Source: an uncultured Clostridia bacterium (GTDB lineage Bacteria > Bacillota > Clostridia > TANB77 > CAG-508). From it: a stretch of DNA of 16,224 nt. This document shows, one piece after another, positions 1-7,529 of this stretch. A program made the translations under genes and the position numbers. The first letter of the stretch is position 1; the number at the start of each line of letters is the position of its first letter. The notes under the pieces were generated by a model. It worked only from the letters and a program-made list of their open reading frames with translations. It was not told the origin of the DNA and made no database searches. Location: positions 1-16,224 of the forward strand of contig CALXRJ010000177.1 of assembly GCA_944390615.1 (NCBI GenBank), written 5' to 3'.

Positions 1-651
1 TATAATGTAGGTTTATCACCTTTATTAAATGGAACAGGATTTATGGTAAAATTTGATATTATAAAAGAAAAAGGATGGGACACAGTAACCCTAACAGAAG
101 ACATAGAGTTTTCTTTAAAACAAATCATCAAAGGAAAAAAATTAGGTTGGGCAACTGATGCTATCGTATATGATGAACAACCAGAAAAATTTGCAGCATC
201 GTGGAAACAAAGAAGTAGATGGACAGTAGGGCACATTCAGTGCACCAAAATATATACAAAATCTTTAGCAATGGCAGTAAAAGAAAATAAAACAATCATG
301 AATTTTGATGGTTTATTATATATTTTTGGAAGTATACCAATGTTTGTCATAACAATAGCACTATTAATTTCAAATTTTGCTATTTATTTACTAGATACCA
401 TGACAACAGCACAATTAATTATGAATATCATAAGATTTGTTGTGCCTACCTTCTTTTTACCAATATTTACGGCACTACTTACCATGTATTTAGACAAAAA
501 ACCGATCAAACCAATGCTTAAATGGACCTTATACTACCCATTATTTATGGGGTCATGGCTTTTAATCAACTTTAAATGTTTATTTAAGCAAGATACTTCT
601 TGGGAAAAAATAGAACATGTACGTAGCATAAAAATTAAAGAAATAGCATAG
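1..651 (+). CDS. Family 2 membrane glycosyltransferase, C-terminal part (5' end outside window)
   Basis: The reading frame is open from the first base, so the gene begins upstream. The visible 216 residues look like the second half of a processive GT-A (BcsA/IcaA-like) family 2 glycosyltransferase. A T-E-D motif (TLTEDIEF) supplies the probable catalytic acid, and a QRSRW motif matches the family's Q/R-x-x-R-W acceptor-binding signature. The rest of the protein is membrane-spanning: about three to four hydrophobic segments follow, roughly at bases 313-400, 420-490 and 515-590. Such enzymes take a nucleotide sugar in the cytoplasm and build or transfer a surface polysaccharide. The sugar cannot be told from the sequence. 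The next gene is a second, unrelated membrane glycosyltransferase, so this is probably the edge of a cell-envelope glycan locus, although a terminator separates the two. Confidence 0.85.
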   Translation, partial: YNVGLSPLLNGTGFMVKFDIIKEKGWDTVTLTEDIEFSLKQIIKGKKLGWATDAIVYDEQPEKFAASWKQRSRWTVGHIQCTKIYTKSLAMAVKENKTIMNFDGLLYIFGSIPMFVITIALLISNFAIYLLDTMTTAQLIMNIIRFVVPTFFLPIFTALLTMYLDKKPIKPMLKWTLYYPLFMGSWLLINFKCLFKQDTSWEKIEHVRSIKIKEIA

Positions 652-720
652 AACTAATATGAACTAGGTTCTAAAACTTTGCTTTTAGTCCTAGTCCATT
701 TTGTATCATATTAAGTTTTT
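652..720 (+). terminator. Long hairpin terminator after the first glycosyltransferase
   Basis: The core is a strong nested hairpin: ACTAGG (663-668) pairs with CCTAGT (690-695), and CTAAAA (671-676) pairs with TTTTAG (683-688) around a six-base loop. An outer arm, AACTAATATGA (652-662), nearly pairs with TCATATTAAGTT (706-717). A short T run ends at 720. The placement just after the stop codon fits an intrinsic terminator. Confidence 0.6.
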
Positions 721-746
721 GGAAAAAGAAAATCACAATTTATAAA
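719..746 (+). promoter_or_regulatory. Possible sigma-A promoter for the GT-C glycosyltransferase
   Basis: TTGGAA (719-724) and TATAAA (741-746) are separated by 16 bp. The -35 is imperfect and it overlaps the T run of the preceding terminator, so this is tentative. Confidence 0.35.
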
Positions 747-765
747 ATTTTCAAATTAATTTTGA

Positions 766-813
766 GAGGAAAGGGGGAAGCTTGCTTAGTCATAAACTAA
801 ATAAGCTATCAAA
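766..813 (+). promoter_or_regulatory. Purine-rich Shine-Dalgarno separated from its start codon by a hairpin
   Basis: The only plausible ribosome binding sequence before the ATG at 814 is the purine stretch GAGGAAAGGGGGA ending at 778, about 35 nt upstream. In between lies an imperfect 12-bp hairpin: 779-790 pairs with 796-807 (one G-U pair, one C/A mismatch, loop CATAA). With the hairpin folded, only six bases (808-813) lie between the SD and the start codon. Stops in the same frame at 787 and 793 exclude a longer protein. Confidence 0.45.
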
Positions 814-2313
814 ATGAAAAAATCAAAAATTATACATTTAAGTATCATTGTATTAGGAATTATCTTTATCTTTATTCCAGCTTTTCATTCCACACTTTGG
901 TTTGATGAAAGCTATACAGTAGGAATTGCCAATAAAGGATTTATGGATATTTGGAAAATTACAGGGAATGATGTCCATCCAGCATTATATTATTGGTTAT
1001 TACATATTGTATATTTAATATTTGGTTCCAATATCTTAGTATATAGATTATTTTCTGTTTTAGCAATAGCCATTCTTGGCATAATAGGATATACCCATAT
1101 CAGAAAAGATTTTGGAGAAAAAGTGGGAATTTTATTCTCTTTTTTAACATACTTTTTACCAATCATGAATACTTATGCACAAGAAATAAGAATGTATTCA
1201 TGGTCTTGTTTAATTGTTACTTTAATGGCAATCTATGCTTATCGATTTTATCAATCCATTTTAAACAAAGATGAGAAAAAAATAAAGAAAAATTTATGTT
1301 TATTCGGTTTATTTAGTATATGTTGTTGCTATATTCATTACTATGCGCTTGTAACGACTTGTTTAGTAAATTTAATACTTTTAATTTATCTTATCAAAAA
1401 CAAAGAAAGTCAGAAAAAAGTATTAAGAAATTTTTTAATATTAGCAGGTATCCAAATTATTTTATATATTCCATGGCTAATCTATTTTGTTGGTCAATTA
1501 ATGCATGTAGGTGGAGGTTTCTGGATAAAAGTTGGACCAATTAATACAACAGTTGAAGTATTAAGTTTTCAATTTAGAAGACAACTAGATACCGACTTTT
1601 CTTTTGATAGCAACACAATCATTTCCTTAATAGCAGCTATACTTATGTATATTTATATAGGCATAAAAATTTATCAATTAAAAAAACAAGGAGAAAATTT
1701 AAAACCTGCTATTTTAAGTGGAGGAATCTACTTAGGGGTAATTGGAATTATACTTGTTATATCCATTGTTATGCCACTTTTATATTCCAGATATTTATTA
1801 GTTATGACAGGGCTTTATATTTTTGCAATTGCATTTATTTTGGCCAAAGAAAAAAATAAGATCATTACAGGAATCATTTGTGTCGTTGTTTTAGCGTTAG
1901 GAATTGTAAGTAATATGCAAAATATACAAATTAATTATGATCCATCTAATAAAGAATTATATGCATACATAAGTGAAGAAATAAAGCCAGATGATATTAT
2001 CATTTACTCCAATATAGGAAATGGAGGAGTAGTGGCTGCCTATTTTCCAGATAATAAACAATACTTTTTAAATTTTGCTTATTGGGATGTAGAAGAAGCC
2101 TATAAAGCTTATGGACCAGGAATGGAAACGGTAACCAATTGGGACTTCTTAGAAAACTATACAGGCAGAATTTGGTTAATAGATTCTGAAAATATGGGGC
2201 TTTACAATGATGATTTTCCAAAAGAAAATACAAAAATTTTAAAAGAAACCAAAAGAATTGATACAAAATACCATGATTATATTTATAATGTCATGTTAAT
2301 TGAAAAATATTAA
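814..2313 (+). CDS. GT-C family membrane glycosyltransferase (ArnT/PMT_2-like)
   Basis: This 499-residue protein has a hydrophobic N-terminal helix followed by the motif W-F-D-E (Asp31-Glu32) and then D-V-H-P (Asp53, His55, Pro56). This matches the first extracytoplasmic loop of GT39/ArnT-type GT-C enzymes, where the acidic residues are catalytic. About ten further membrane helices run to residue 365, and a soluble domain of about 130 residues closes the protein. The family transfers a sugar from a polyprenyl-phosphate carrier onto a protein, lipid or glycan on the outer face of the membrane. The acceptor cannot be inferred. The next gene starts 17 nt after the stop, so the two are probably co-transcribed. 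The start codon lacks a nearby SD (see the hairpin entry just upstream). Confidence 0.85.
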   Translation: MKKSKIIHLSIIVLGIIFIFIPAFHSTLWFDESYTVGIANKGFMDIWKITGNDVHPALYYWLLHIVYLIFGSNILVYRLFSVLAIAILGIIGYTHIRKDFGEKVGILFSFLTYFLPIMNTYAQEIRMYSWSCLIVTLMAIYAYRFYQSILNKDEKKIKKNLCLFGLFSICCCYIHYYALVTTCLVNLILLIYLIKNKESQKKVLRNFLILAGIQIILYIPWLIYFVGQLMHVGGGFWIKVGPINTTVEVLSFQFRRQLDTDFSFDSNTIISLIAAILMYIYIGIKIYQLKKQGENLKPAILSGGIYLGVIGIILVISIVMPLLYSRYLLVMTGLYIFAIAFILAKEKNKIITGIICVVVLALGIVSNMQNIQINYDPSNKELYAYISEEIKPDDIIIYSNIGNGGVVAAYFPDNKQYFLNFAYWDVEEAYKAYGPGMETVTNWDFLENYTGRIWLIDSENMGLYNDDFPKENTKILKETKRIDTKYHDYIYNVMLIEKY

Positions 2314-2330
2314 AAATGGAAGGAATGAAA

Positions 2331-3173
2331 ATGTTTAAAAATATAAAAGTATATGCTTTTGTTGGGCCATCTGGTACCGGAAAAAGTTATAGAGCACAAA
2401 TGGTAGCTGGGGAAAAAAATGTACATTTTATTATAGATGACGGGCTTTTGATAAAAGATAATCAAGTAGTAGCAGGAGAATCGGCAAAAAAGGCATCCAC
2501 AAAAATTGAAACAGTAAAAAAAGCTTTATTTTTACATGATAATGAAAAAATAGTCATACAAAGAGCCATAAAAAAATATAATGTAAAACAAATACTAATT
2601 TTAGGAACTTCTGATGGAATGGTTGAAAAAATAGCAGAAAATTTAGGGCTTCCTAAAATCTCTGAAACCATTTATATCAATGATGTTGCAACAGAAGAGG
2701 AAATGAAAACAGCAAGAAAGATAAGAGTAACAGAAGGAAAACACGTAATTCCAGTTCCTACTTTTGAAATAAAAAAAGATTTTTCTGGCTATTTATTAGA
2801 TCCACTTCAAATATTTAAATCAAAAGGAAAAGGAGAAAAGCCATATATATCAGAAAAATCAATTATCAGACCTACTTTTAGCTATTTAGGAAAATTTACT
2901 ATATCAGATTCCGTATTTAGGCAAATAGCAGAATATCAAGCAGAAAGGATGCCGGAAATTTCCAAAGTGTTAAGAACCAGAGTACAAAATAATGGAGAAG
3001 GACCTATTATATATATGGAAGTAGCAGTAGTTTATGGTTACAATATTCCAGCATGTTTAAAAACTTTTAAAGCAAAAATAATAAAAGAGGTAGAAAATTT
3101 AACAGCAATGAATGTGGTAAAACTAGATGTAATTGCCAAACAAATTATATTTTCTAAAATGGAAGAAAAGTAG
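2331..3173 (+). CDS. P-loop ATPase fused to an Asp23/Gls24-like domain
   Basis: The 280-residue protein opens with a Walker A motif, GPSGTGKS (residues 12-19), after a hydrophobic beta strand, so it very probably binds ATP or GTP. Residues about 185-280 look like an Asp23/Gls24 (DUF322) envelope-stress domain: a G-K-F-T-I-S-D opening, an alternating hydrophobic strand ending in V-V-Y-G-Y-N-I-P, and an amphipathic helix ending in N-V-V-K-L-D-V. Normal Asp23 proteins are about 110-150 residues and lack a P-loop. I chose the ATG at 2331 because GGAAGGA (2318-2324) sits six bases before it; the in-frame ATG at 2316 has no ribosome binding site. The function is unknown. A nucleotide-dependent role at the cell envelope is inference from the two domains and the glycosyltransferase neighbour. 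Confidence 0.7.
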   Translation: MFKNIKVYAFVGPSGTGKSYRAQMVAGEKNVHFIIDDGLLIKDNQVVAGESAKKASTKIETVKKALFLHDNEKIVIQRAIKKYNVKQILILGTSDGMVEKIAENLGLPKISETIYINDVATEEEMKTARKIRVTEGKHVIPVPTFEIKKDFSGYLLDPLQIFKSKGKGEKPYISEKSIIRPTFSYLGKFTISDSVFRQIAEYQAERMPEISKVLRTRVQNNGEGPIIYMEVAVVYGYNIPACLKTFKAKIIKEVENLTAMNVVKLDVIAKQIIFSKMEEK

Positions 3174-3194
3174 GCAAACTTTTTCAAATAGATA

Positions 3195-3223
3195 TTGCTA
3201 ATTAAAAAAATATGTAATATAAT
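3195..3223 (+). promoter_or_regulatory. Sigma-A promoter for plsY
   Basis: TTGCTA (3195-3200), a 17-bp spacer, and a perfect TATAAT (3218-3223) precede the strong SD AAAGGAGGA (3240-3248) of plsY. Confidence 0.65.
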
Positions 3224-3253
3224 GCCAATATAAAAGTTAAAGGAGGAATAAAT

Positions 3254-3895
3254 ATGGCAACTTATATCATAGTAGCATTAATAGCTTATGCAATAGGAAG
3301 CATTAATTTTTCAGTAATAATCAGTAGAAAAATGGCAGGATTTGATGTAAGAGAAAAAGGAAGCGGAAATGCAGGAACCACCAATATGCTTCGTTCAGTA
3401 GGAAAAAAAGCAGCTTTATTTACTCTTATTTGTGATATTTTAAAAGGAGTAATAGCTATTTTAATCGCTTTTATTGCTGGAAAAATCGCACAAGATGTAG
3501 ATAGAGTCTTATTAGTACAAATTGCAGGAATATTAGTTGTATTTGGTCATACTTTTCCAATTTTCTTTGAATTTAAAGGAGGAAAAGGAATTGCTACATC
3601 ACTAGGTGTCTTAATGATGATTAATTGGCAAATCGGTTTAATTTGTTTAGTTTTTGCATTAGTTATTATGGCATTTACAAAAATGGTATCTATGGGTTCT
3701 GTAGGAGCTGCAATCCTATTTCCTGTATTGACATTATTCATTAATACAAACTTTATCATAGAAGCAAAAGGCATTCGATATTTTGTATTTAGTGTACTAT
3801 TAGCAGCTTTTGTAATTTTTAATCATAGAGAAAATATAAAAAGAATTGCCAATGGAACAGAAAATAAATTAAGCTTTAAAAACGCAAAAGATTAA
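3254..3895 (+). CDS. plsY: Acyl-phosphate:glycerol-3-phosphate acyltransferase PlsY
   Basis: PlsY is an integral membrane enzyme that moves an acyl chain from acyl-phosphate (made by PlsX) to the 1-position of glycerol-3-phosphate, the first step of phospholipid synthesis in most Gram-positive bacteria. The 213-residue length is normal. All three signature regions are visible: G-S-G-N-A-G-T-T-N near residues 36-44, G-H-T-F-P with F-K-G-G-K-G near residues 98-112, and the C-terminal N-H-R-E-N motif. At least five membrane helices lie between them. gpsA, which supplies the glycerol-3-phosphate substrate, starts 29 nt downstream, so the two form a substrate-coupled operon, a common arrangement in Firmicutes. 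Confidence 0.97.
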   Translation: MATYIIVALIAYAIGSINFSVIISRKMAGFDVREKGSGNAGTTNMLRSVGKKAALFTLICDILKGVIAILIAFIAGKIAQDVDRVLLVQIAGILVVFGHTFPIFFEFKGGKGIATSLGVLMMINWQIGLICLVFALVIMAFTKMVSMGSVGAAILFPVLTLFINTNFIIEAKGIRYFVFSVLLAAFVIFNHRENIKRIANGTENKLSFKNAKD

Positions 3896-3924
3896 AACCA
3901 AAAAGCAAAAGGAGAGAAAAATTT

Positions 3925-4917
3925 ATGAAAAATATTGCAATAATTGGAAGTGGCAGCTGGGGTGTTGCTTTAGCAATTCACTTAGCTAAACTCGGTCATC
4001 ATATAAAAATTTGGTCATTTTCCAAGGAAGAAGCAGACTTAATCAATCTGGAAAAAAAATGCATGTTTTTACCAAATGTTGTAATTCCAGAAAATGTAGA
4101 ATGTAAAAATTCATATGAAGAAGTCATAAAAGGAGCAGATTTCATATTACAAGTTACACCATCTAAATTCACAAGAAGTACGGTAAAAGAATACAAACCA
4201 TATGTTGATGTCAAAAATCAACCGATTATAGTTTGTTCCAAAGGAATAGAAAGAGAAACCGCACTAACTTTAGATGAAGTAATTTCGGAAGAAATACCAA
4301 ATGTAAGAATTGGAGCTTTATCAGGTCCAAGTCATGCTGAAGAAGTATCGATAGCTATTCCAACGGTTTTAGTAATTGCATCTAAAGATGAAGAACTAAA
4401 AAAATTAGTACAAAATACCTTTATGAACGAAAATATGAGAATTTATACATCAGAAGATATAAAAGGTGTTGAACTAGGAGGAGCTTTAAAAAATATCATA
4501 GCTTTTTGTTCAGGAGTGGCAGCTGGAATTGGATGTGGAGATAATACATTTGCAGCTTTAATTACAAGAGGATTGGTCGAAATCAGAAAACTAGGGGTAG
4601 CACTAGGCGGAGAAAAAGATACCTTTTATGGCTTAAGTGGTTTAGGAGATTTAATTGTAACATGTCTTAGTCAACATTCAAGAAATCGAAAAGCAGGCTT
4701 TTTAATTGGTCAAGGAAAAACCATAGAAGAGACGAAAAAAGAAGTCGGTATGACAATTGAATCAATTGACAACATTGAAATAGCTAAAAAATTAAGTGAT
4801 GCGTTAAATATAGAACTTCCTATTTTAAATACAGTTTATGATATTTTATATCATAACTTAGAACCAAAAAAAGCTCTTGAAATGTTGATGACAAGAGAAA
4901 AAAAACAAGAAGACTAA
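3925..4917 (+). CDS. gpsA: Glycerol-3-phosphate dehydrogenase [NAD(P)+] GpsA
   Basis: This soluble enzyme reduces dihydroxyacetone phosphate to sn-glycerol-3-phosphate with NAD(P)H. The Rossmann motif G-S-G-S-W-G occupies residues 8-13. Family features follow: the C-S-K-G-I-E segment, A-L-S-G-P-S-H-A-E-E, the E-L-G-G-A-L-K-N-I active-site helix with its lysine, N-T-F-A-A-L-I-T-R-G, and G-L-S-G-L-G-D-L. At 330 residues it is full length. It lies downstream of plsY, which consumes its product, and probably shares that gene's promoter. The ribosome binding site GGAGAG starts about 14 nt before the ATG. I see no clear terminator after it. Confidence 0.97.
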   Translation: MKNIAIIGSGSWGVALAIHLAKLGHHIKIWSFSKEEADLINLEKKCMFLPNVVIPENVECKNSYEEVIKGADFILQVTPSKFTRSTVKEYKPYVDVKNQPIIVCSKGIERETALTLDEVISEEIPNVRIGALSGPSHAEEVSIAIPTVLVIASKDEELKKLVQNTFMNENMRIYTSEDIKGVELGGALKNIIAFCSGVAAGIGCGDNTFAALITRGLVEIRKLGVALGGEKDTFYGLSGLGDLIVTCLSQHSRNRKAGFLIGQGKTIEETKKEVGMTIESIDNIEIAKKLSDALNIELPILNTVYDILYHNLEPKKALEMLMTREKKQED

Positions 4918-5008
4918 TGGTATAAAATTTTAGGATTGATGCATAATATAAAAATAAAGAAAACATACAACCTTGAAAAAGATAGAAAAAATAGAAAGGA
5001 TGGTAACT

Positions 5009-5488
5009 ATGGAATTTTTGGATAAATTAACCAAAAAAGCAACAGAAACCTATAAAGGAGCAGCAGAAAAAACAGGAAAAATAGCAAAAGAAGCAAAATT
5101 AAAAATGAAGATAAATGATAATAAATCTAAAATAAATGATTTATATCAAGAAATAGGAAAAAAAGTTTACCAAAAACACACAGCTGATGAGCAAATATGT
5201 ATCAAAAAGGATTTAGAAGAAGAATGTGCCAAAATTGATATACTTTCCGCAGAGATAGAAACCTATCATGAAGAAATTTTAAATCTTTCTGATGTAAAAG
5301 CATGTATCAATTGTAAAGAAACAATTGACAAAGAAGCAAGATTTTGCCCAAAATGTGGAGCAGAGCAACCTGCTAATGAAGAAAAACAAGAAGTAATGGA
5401 AGTAGAAATTGTAAATGAAAAGAAAGAAGAAAATCAATCTACTCCATTAGAAGAAGAAAACAAAGAGGAGCAACAAGAAGAGGATTAA
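5009..5488 (+). CDS. Zinc-ribbon protein with coiled-coil N-terminus, function unknown
   Basis: From the ATG at 5009 the product has 159 residues; AAAGGA (4995-5000) lies eight bases upstream, which is why I prefer this start over the in-frame ATG at 5000 or codons further upstream. Residues 1-95 are charged, Lys/Glu-rich and predicted helical or coiled coil. A single zinc ribbon follows, with Cys99, Cys102, Cys113 and Cys116 (C-x2-C-x10-C-x2-C, ending C-P-K-C-G). The last 40 residues are a low-complexity acidic tail. Similar small zinc-ribbon proteins are common in Clostridia and have no agreed function. I do not recognise a specific family. It converges on the next gene with only 13 bp between stops. 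Confidence 0.7.
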   Translation: MEFLDKLTKKATETYKGAAEKTGKIAKEAKLKMKINDNKSKINDLYQEIGKKVYQKHTADEQICIKKDLEEECAKIDILSAEIETYHEEILNLSDVKACINCKETIDKEARFCPKCGAEQPANEEKQEVMEVEIVNEKKEENQSTPLEEENKEEQQEED

Positions 5489-5501
5489 AAATAAGGGTGG
5501 A

Positions 5502-5783
5502 TTAGTAAGGATAGCGTTCAAAAAGATATTTTATAATATCATTGGCATTTTGTTCTGATATTTTAACAAAAATATCTTTATCCAAGCTAATCCACATTTT
5601 AATATCAAAATGATCAGAATTATCGACAAAAGCGCCAATTATATCAGTAATCTCAATCGGGTTTTCATATTTTTTTTCCCATTTGAAATGATCTTCTATT
5701 TCCAAATTGGTATTATAATATTCACTTAAAAATTTATTTAATTCACCTTTTTTTTTACTTTGTAATTTTACAGTAGCAAGCAT
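5502..5783 (-). CDS. Hypothetical 93-residue protein
   Basis: This is a small soluble protein with no signal peptide, membrane segment or cysteine motif. It is mixed alpha/beta in appearance, acidic overall with a basic N-terminal stretch (Q-S-K-K-K-G-E), and ends in a Y-L-F-E-R-Y-P-Y tail. A good SD (GGAGGA, minus strand, about 5789-5794) supports the ATG at 5783, and a candidate promoter lies upstream. I do not recognise the family. It converges with the zinc-ribbon gene and is divergent from rnpB. Confidence 0.65.
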   Translation of the reverse strand: MLATVKLQSKKKGELNKFLSEYYNTNLEIEDHFKWEKKYENPIEITDIIGAFVDNSDHFDIKMWISLDKDIFVKISEQNANDIIKYLFERYPY

Positions 5784-5834
5784 GCGATTCCTCCAAAAAT
5801 TGTTTTAAAAAATAAATTCATTATTTATTTAAAT

Positions 5835-5864
5835 AGTATAATTAAATAAATAAAAATTATTCAA
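5835..5864 (-). promoter_or_regulatory. Candidate promoter of the 93-residue protein gene, inside a 12-bp dyad
   Basis: On the minus strand TTGAAT (5864-5859) and TATACT (5840-5835) are 18 bp apart. A perfect 12-bp inverted repeat, TTATTTATTTAA (5821-5832) and its complement (5842-5853), brackets the -10 element, which would suit an operator. Its AT-only composition weakens the case. Confidence 0.4.
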
Positions 5865-5903
5865 AAATTTTGTGAGGAGATTTGGCAAACTTCACAAAAA
5901 TAC

Positions 5904-5932
5904 TAGAAAATATTTCGAAAGTATGTTATAAT
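5904..5932 (+). promoter_or_regulatory. rnpB promoter
   Basis: A perfect TATAAT (5927-5932) lies about 11 bp before the RNase P RNA 5' end. The -35 region (TAGAAA at 5904-5909, 17-bp spacing) is poor. An 8-bp inverted repeat, TTTTGTGA (5868-5875) with TCACAAAA (5892-5899), lies just upstream. Confidence 0.55.
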
Positions 5933-5942
5933 TTAAAATTAG

Positions 5943-6312
5943 AGTAAATTGATTAGTCGCTGGCAAAACGCGAAAGGGTTTGCGAGAGGAAAGTCCGGGC
6001 TCCATAGAGCAAAGATGCTAGATAACGTCTAGTGAGGGTAACCTTAAGGAAAGTGCAACAGAAAATAACCGCCCTTTAGGAAGTTTTAAGAAATAAAAAA
6101 TGCAAAAGGGTAAGGGTGAAAAGGCGAGGTAAGAGCTCACCGGCTGCTAGGTGACTAGTGGTGTCTGTGTAAACCCCATCTGGAGCAACACCTAAGATGG
6201 ACAGTAACACTTGCTCGGTGGTCCAGAATTGCGTGGCTTGAGCTATATAGCAATATATAGCCTAGATAAATGACTAATTTAAATGACAGAACCCGGCTTA
6301 CAGATTTACTTT
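5943..6312 (+). ncRNA. rnpB: RNase P RNA component
   Basis: This is the catalytic RNA that cleaves the 5' leader from pre-tRNAs. Universal elements are plain: GAGGAAAGTCCGGGCTCC near 5985-6002, the GGTAAGAGCTCACCGG segment near 6128-6143, and the closing ACAGAACCCGGCTTACAG near 6286-6303. The P1 helix closes the molecule: AGTAAAT (5943-5949) pairs with ATTTACT (6304-6310). It is followed at once by a T run (6310-6314), so P1 doubles as the terminator. Length is about 370 nt, normal for the family. The exact ends are set by P1 and could be off by a few bases. Confidence 0.95.
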
Positions 6313-6317
6313 TTCAT

Positions 6318-6346
6318 GTATTAAATTCAAAAAAATGGAAAGAATA
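6318..6346 (+). promoter_or_regulatory. Sigma-F-like promoter before ytfI-like/ytfJ
   Basis: GTATT (6318-6322) lies 14 bp before GGAAAGAATA (6337-6346). The latter fits the sigma-F -10 pattern GGnnAnAnT, and the former is one base from the -35 GYATA. Sigma-F drives ytfJ in Bacillus subtilis, so the match is expected. The spacing is slightly short. Confidence 0.42.
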
Positions 6347-6377
6347 ATATTAATAGCTGAGAAAAGAGGCGATAATA

Positions 6378-7001
6378 TTGTTCTTTTTTTATATCATTTT
6401 TATCATATTATTTATTTTAAGTATAGTAACAAGCTTTACAACAATTCAAATACATATACAAAATTTCAGATTTTCAACTGATAAAAAAGATGGAAAATTT
6501 TTAAACAAAAATTATAAAATAATCGTGAAACTATATCTGTTTGAAAAAATAAAATTTTTACAATTCAATCTAACCCAAAGAAAAATAGAGAGAAAAGAGA
6601 TGCAAGAAAAAATAAGTCAAATAGAACAAAAAATGATGGTAGATAAAAACAACTTTGATATAAAGTTACTAAAAGAGTTAAAACATTTAAATTTAAAATT
6701 AAAAAAGATTCATTTAAAAGTAGATATAGGATTAGAAGATGCAGCGGCAGGAGCTATTAGTGTGGGAATTGCATCTGGTTTTATCGCCATTCTTTTTGGA
6801 AAATTTATGGATAAAAAGAGTGAAATTTTTTGGAAGGTAATACCAATTTATCAAAATAGAAATTTATGCAATGTAAATTTGGATTGTATATTTAGTTTGA
6901 AATTGATACATATTATTTATACAATATATGTTTTAAGAAAGAAAGGAGTAAAAAATAATGGAACATCCAATAGAAGGACTTATGCTTACAGCCATGAATA
7001 G
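6378..7001 (+). CDS. DUF2953 family protein (YtfI-like)
   Basis: The 207-residue protein starts with a strongly hydrophobic helix (residues 1-20), then a charged Lys/Glu-rich middle, then the conserved C-terminal part with L-E-D-A-A-A-G-A-I-S-V-G-I and a final hydrophobic stretch. This matches DUF2953, found next to ytfJ in many spore formers as ytfI. The start is a TTG at 6378 with AGAGGC about eight bases upstream; no ATG precedes the hydrophobic helix. Its last 44 bases overlap the start of ytfJ in another frame, which suggests translational coupling. The biochemical role is unknown; involvement in sporulation is inferred from the neighbour and the promoter. Confidence 0.75.
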   Translation: MFFFYIIFIILFILSIVTSFTTIQIHIQNFRFSTDKKDGKFLNKNYKIIVKLYLFEKIKFLQFNLTQRKIERKEMQEKISQIEQKMMVDKNNFDIKLLKELKHLNLKLKKIHLKVDIGLEDAAAGAISVGIASGFIAILFGKFMDKKSEIFWKVIPIYQNRNLCNVNLDCIFSLKLIHIIYTIYVLRKKGVKNNGTSNRRTYAYSHE

Positions 7002-7512
7002 CATAAAAGAAATGGTAGATGTCAATACCATTATAGGGGAACCTATACAAGCATCCAATAATACAGTTATTATTCCAATATCTAAGGTTTCATTTGGTTT
7101 TGCAGCAGGTGGTAGTGAATTTAAAGGAGAAACGATAGATGAATATAATAAAAAAGATAAAGATGAGCAAATACAGTATAGGTTGCCATTTGGAGGAGGT
7201 GCTGGGGCAGGCGTTTCAATCAACCCAATTGCATTTTTAGTAGTACAATCCAATCTGGTAAAACTTTTGCCAGTAGATCATGCCAATACATTAGACAAAA
7301 TATTAGATTATATGCCAGATTTAATGGAAAAAGTAAATTGCATGATGAATAAATGTATACAAAATAAAAAAGATTTAGGGGATAAAATTATAAACAATAT
7401 GAGGAAAAAATGTGAAGAAAAAAGCAAAACATCAAGTGAAAAAGACAATGATGTGCAAGTGGAAAAAATACGAGAAGAAATAAAAATAGAAAAAAAGGAT
7501 GAGCAAGAATAA
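6958..7512 (+). CDS. ytfJ: Sporulation protein YtfJ (GerW family)
   Basis: The N-terminal and central parts match the GerW/YtfJ family: a conserved E-H-P-I-E-G-L-M start, the segment T-I-I-G-E-P-I, repeated strand and glycine patterns (F-G-F-A-A-G-G-S-E-F), and the G-G-G-A-G-A-G-V-S-I-N-P core. In Bacillus subtilis YtfJ (GerW) is made in the forespore and is needed for normal germination through the SleB lytic enzyme. The 184 residues include a Lys/Glu-rich, probably flexible tail after about residue 140. The SD GAAAGGAG (6941-6948) sits nine bases before the ATG and inside the upstream gene. The last codons form half of a perfect hairpin shared with the convergent gene. Confidence 0.92.
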   Translation: MEHPIEGLMLTAMNSIKEMVDVNTIIGEPIQASNNTVIIPISKVSFGFAAGGSEFKGETIDEYNKKDKDEQIQYRLPFGGGAGAGVSINPIAFLVVQSNLVKLLPVDHANTLDKILDYMPDLMEKVNCMMNKCIQNKKDLGDKIINNMRKKCEEKSKTSSEKDNDVQVEKIREEIKIEKKDEQE

Positions 7513-7529
7513 ATTATTATTCTTGCTCA
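7491..7529 (-). terminator. Hairpin formed by the ends of two convergent genes
   Basis: A perfect 13-bp stem (7500-7512 with 7517-7529, loop ATTA) is built entirely from the last codons and stops of ytfJ and the small Cys-rich gene. On the minus strand a T6 run (7496-7491) follows after a four-base gap, so it may terminate the Cys-rich gene. On the plus strand there is no T run, so ytfJ termination is less sure. Confidence 0.5.
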
